This document shows, one piece after another, positions 4,199 to 6,463 of a DNA stretch of 6,463 nucleotides. The first letter of the stretch is position 1. Each line of letters begins with the position of its first letter. The notes under the pieces are model-generated. The model saw only the letters and a program-made list of their open reading frames with translations. It had not been told where the DNA came from and made no database searches. The stretch covers positions 1-6,463 of the forward strand of contig CAZJZQ010000152.1 in NCBI GenBank assembly GCA_964550535.1, written 5' to 3'. Origin of the DNA: UBA7672 sp964550535 (lineage in GTDB: Bacteria; Pseudomonadota; Alphaproteobacteria; Caulobacterales; Hyphomonadaceae). The position numbers were made by a program, and so were the translations under genes.

Positions 4199-6349
4199 CT
4201 ATTTCTTCGGTCTGAACGCGAGCAGCACATTGCCCGGCGGCTGGCCGAAGCGGGCGTAGCCGGACTGCACGTACAGCGTTCCACGCGCCGCGACATAAGG
4301 GTGACTGTCGAGGCCGCCACCATGACCTTCCACGCCGTTCACCGTGTCCGGGAAGGGGCGGTTGGTCATGTAGCGGAACAGCACCTCGCCGGTGACGCCG
4401 TCAAAGACGTACAGCATGCCTTGCGTGGTGCCCTGCACGACAGCGCCGTCGACAACGATCGGCGCAGGCGAGAAGCCAAGGCGGCATGGCCCGCCCGCGG
4501 GCGGACGTGGCGGCGCGGGCGCAGGGGTTGCGGCGGGAGCTGCGCCATCGGCTGCGGCCTGCTGCGCGGGCGCTGGCGCGATGGGTTGGCGCGGCGGGGC
4601 CGCAGACTGTGCGGGCGCTCCCGGCGGCGTGTAGATGTTCCAGGTCGCGCGACTGGCCGGCGTCATCGGCGCGGCGATGGCGGTCATCGCCATGCCCGGC
4701 GCCGGACGTGTGGTGCGGCCTTCAGGAACTTCGGCCCCGCAATCTGCGGGCGTCGGCTTGTAGCTCCACAGAATGTCGCCGGTATCGATGTCGAGCGCGT
4801 GCAGGCCCGGCCCCCAACTCGGATGACCACCGGAAGACGGGCGGTCGTTCGACGGCGCATAGATGCGCTCGCCATCCGAAGCGAGGCCCCAGTGAATGCC
4901 GCCCGTGGCCGAGCCGCGTGAAACGCGGTTGGACCACACCAGCGATCCATTGTTGTCAGGGTCCACAGCCCAGACCACGCCGGACTTCTGACCGGCGACG
5001 ACAACGCTGCCACCCGTGCTCGTCTTCGCGATAACGGTGGAGCCGCCGAAGTCGAAATCGGGAGAGTGATATTCGCCCGGAAAATCGCAGTTCGCGCCAC
5101 GGCGTCCACAGGCATAATTCCAGATATCCGCCGCCGTGGCCTGGAATACCCAGCGCCGCGCGCCAGAGTCGAGGTCGTAGGCGATGATGGCGTCGGACGT
5201 GTCCGTTGCGGGCCACGACGTATTTTCACCGGTGGCCGCGTAGAGAACGTTGCGTTCTTCATCGATGGCGGGCGTCGACCAGATGATCGCGCCCGACGGT
5301 CCCCATTGTTGCGTGCCGGTGCGGCCCGTCAGGTTCGGCTTCGCTTCTTCCATCGTGCGGCCGGTCCACAGCGTTTCGCCCGTGGCGATATCCAGCGCCA
5401 CAACGGCGCCCTGGCCGCGGCAGCACTCATAATCGTCGAACTGGGTGAAGTTCACCTCGATCGCCGACAAGGGCGCGAATACGCGGTCGCCCAGCACGAC
5501 AGGCGCGCCGGTGATGCGGTTGAGTTCTGTCAGCTTGACGTCCGCCACCCACATTTTTGCGCCGTTCAGCGCGTTGACGGCGTGCACCTTGCCGCCCGCA
5601 TCGCCCATCACAATGGCGGGCGGCGAGCGGTCTGTCGCCTCGGCGAAAGACAGCGACGAACGAAGCGTCATGTCCGCGCGATACATCCATTTGACGCAGC
5701 CGGTGTCTGCGTCGAGCGCGTAGAGCCGCCCCGCGTCAGTGGTCGAGATGAACAACGTGTCGCCGACAACCACTGGCTGCGAACGCATGGTGGGCGAGTT
5801 AGGGAAGGCGACGGTCCAGGCCAGTTCCAGATTGGCCATATCGGCCGTCTTCAATCCTGCCTCTTCCGCTGTGAGGTGGCGGTGATTGTCCAGCCCGAGG
5901 CCGACATCGATCGCGGTGCGCGCGGCGCCGTCGAGGCGGACCTGCCTGCGTTTGATGGAGCAGCGCGCCTCTTCAACCCAGGCGTCGCCGGCCGCCTCAT
6001 CGCGGGGCAGCCAGTCGATGAGTTGTTCGAGTTCATCCTTCGGCACGTTCTGCGCCTGTAGCTTCATGTAGCCGAGTTCGAGCGCATAGCGGACAGTCGC
6101 CTGGTTCAGCGTGCGCAAGGCGGCCAGCGAGGGGCCCCCTGAAGTCTCGCCGCTGTCATGGCAGGATGCGCACCATTCCTGATAGACGGCGCGGCCGGGG
6201 TGTTCGGCGTCCACGGTTTCGGTGCGGGCCGCAGCCGCGGGATCGGGACGCGGCGCGCAGGCCGCCGCCAACAAAGCCGCCAGCATGACAGCGGCGGGGA
6301 AATGCGGCGCAAACGATCCGCGCTGCGCCGGGGCGCTGCTGTGCTGCAT
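4199..6349 (-). CDS. Exported cytochrome c / PQQ beta-propeller dehydrogenase (polyvinyl-alcohol dehydrogenase-like)
   Basis: Probably a periplasmic quinoprotein that oxidises an alcohol with PQQ and passes electrons through its own heme c. The 716-residue protein starts with a signal peptide ending near Cys31 (LLAAAC, an imperfect lipobox, so possibly a lipoprotein). A cytochrome c domain follows, with CASCH at 60-64. From about 150 onward there is an eight-bladed-type PQQ propeller with repeated Trp-docking turns such as ALDADTGCVKW, ALDIATGETLW, YDLDSGARRW and ALDIDTGDILW. Adjacent cysteines 309-310 (YECCRG) probably form the vicinal disulfide seen in quinoprotein dehydrogenases. The order heme then propeller, with IIWSTPAIDEERNVLYAATG, SDAIIAYDLDSG and SPDFDFGGS, resembles polyvinyl-alcohol dehydrogenase (cytochrome). 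A Pro/Ala-rich stretch at about 574-620, between Cys537 and Cys622, looks like an inserted linker. The start is backed by GGGAGGG. The substrate is unknown, and no PQQ-synthesis or partner gene is nearby. Confidence 0.85.
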   Translation of the reverse strand: MQHSSAPAQRGSFAPHFPAAVMLAALLAAACAPRPDPAAAARTETVDAEHPGRAVYQEWCASCHDSGETSGGPSLAALRTLNQATVRYALELGYMKLQAQNVPKDELEQLIDWLPRDEAAGDAWVEEARCSIKRRQVRLDGAARTAIDVGLGLDNHRHLTAEEAGLKTADMANLELAWTVAFPNSPTMRSQPVVVGDTLFISTTDAGRLYALDADTGCVKWMYRADMTLRSSLSFAEATDRSPPAIVMGDAGGKVHAVNALNGAKMWVADVKLTELNRITGAPVVLGDRVFAPLSAIEVNFTQFDDYECCRGQGAVVALDIATGETLWTGRTMEEAKPNLTGRTGTQQWGPSGAIIWSTPAIDEERNVLYAATGENTSWPATDTSDAIIAYDLDSGARRWVFQATAADIWNYACGRRGANCDFPGEYHSPDFDFGGSTVIAKTSTGGSVVVAGQKSGVVWAVDPDNNGSLVWSNRVSRGSATGGIHWGLASDGERIYAPSNDRPSSGGHPSWGPGLHALDIDTGDILWSYKPTPADCGAEVPEGRTTRPAPGMAMTAIAAPMTPASRATWNIYTPPGAPAQSAAPPRQPIAPAPAQQAAADGAAPAATPAPAPPRPPAGGPCRLGFSPAPIVVDGAVVQGTTQGMLYVFDGVTGEVLFRYMTNRPFPDTVNGVEGHGGGLDSHPYVAARGTLYVQSGYARFGQPPGNVLLAFRPKK

Positions 6350-6353
6350 GTTT

Positions 6354-6360
6354 CCCTCCC
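6354..6360 (-). promoter_or_regulatory. Ribosome binding site of the PQQ/heme dehydrogenase
   Basis: GGGAGGG on the minus strand, four bases before the ATG at 6347-6349, fixes this start over a later in-frame ATG that would remove the n-region of the signal peptide. Confidence 0.72.
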
Positions 6361-6408
6361 GTGGGACGTCTTGTTTTTTGCGAAACTAGAGAGGCCGGAC
6401 GCATTTTC

Positions 6409-6463
6409 CTAGAGGCTGTTAGGGACTTGGGCGATGGCTGAGACGGCTTTGTTGAGCATGAGG
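6409..6463. mobile_element. Possible insertion-sequence end at the right edge
   Basis: From 6411 the sequence AGAGGCTGTTAGGGACTTGG has the look of a terminal inverted repeat of an IS5-like element. It is directly preceded by CTAG (6409-6412, sharing two bases), a target type used by several such elements. On the plus strand an ATG at 6434 opens a frame, MAETALLSMR, running off the window. On the minus strand a frame ends LMLNKAVSAIAQVPNSL with its TAG in the CTAG. Either could be one end of a transposase gene. The other end of the element is outside the window, so this is only a suspicion. Confidence 0.3.

Noticed and set aside
3989..6061. Two long plus-strand frames (310 and 331 codons) opposite queF and the PQQ dehydrogenase
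   Set aside because: Both are Arg/Ala-rich, overlap genes with clear motifs and have no convincing ribosome sites. They are antisense shadows.
1..6463. CRISPR array, tRNA/rRNA genes, toxin-antitoxin pair or other defence system
   Set aside because: No regularly spaced repeats, no cloverleaf or rRNA-like sequence and no small paired genes were seen on either strand.

Overview
The window is GC-rich DNA, most likely from an alphaproteobacterium of the Hyphomonadaceae/Caulobacterales kind. That placement is inferred from the mix of genes (a TorF-type porin, a periplasmic M20-type peptidase N-terminus, a PQQ/heme dehydrogenase, a one-domain QueF) and from base composition. It reads as a piece of draft assembly: a run of ten Ns sits inside one gene and is bordered by a suspicious palindrome.

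Layout, left to right. (1) 1-827, minus: a long FabH-like 3-oxoacyl-ACP synthase III, cut by the left edge. (2) 978-1221, plus: remains of a secreted M20-family metallopeptidase. The N-terminus and apparently the last 19 codons survive, in different frames, with about 1.1 kb missing between them. (3) 1237-2349, minus: an intact alanine dehydrogenase with its catalytic residues in place. (4) 2350-2653: no intact gene; it holds the C-terminal relic of an alpha/beta-hydrolase-like gene and a strong rho-independent terminator for the next gene. (5) 2654-3364, minus: a TorF-family putative porin interrupted by the N gap and an inverted duplicate. (6) 3365-3720: a divergent intergenic region with a perfect 11-bp inverted repeat that looks like an operator. 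(7) 3721-4188, plus: queF, for queuosine precursor synthesis. (8) 4199-6349, minus: a 716-residue exported cytochrome c / PQQ beta-propeller dehydrogenase resembling polyvinyl-alcohol dehydrogenase, convergent with queF and only 10 bp from it. (9) 6350-6463: upstream region of that gene, ending in what may be an insertion-sequence terminus at the right edge.

The genes do not form one pathway. Most are single transcription units in alternating orientation: amino-acid catabolism (ald), lipid metabolism (FabH-like), tRNA modification (queF), an outer-membrane channel and periplasmic alcohol oxidation. I see no defence system, CRISPR array, RNA gene or convincing new multi-gene system. The points most worth checking are the broken M20 gene, the palindrome around the Ns, the operator-like repeat, and the substrate and Pro/Ala-rich insert of the PQQ/heme enzyme.
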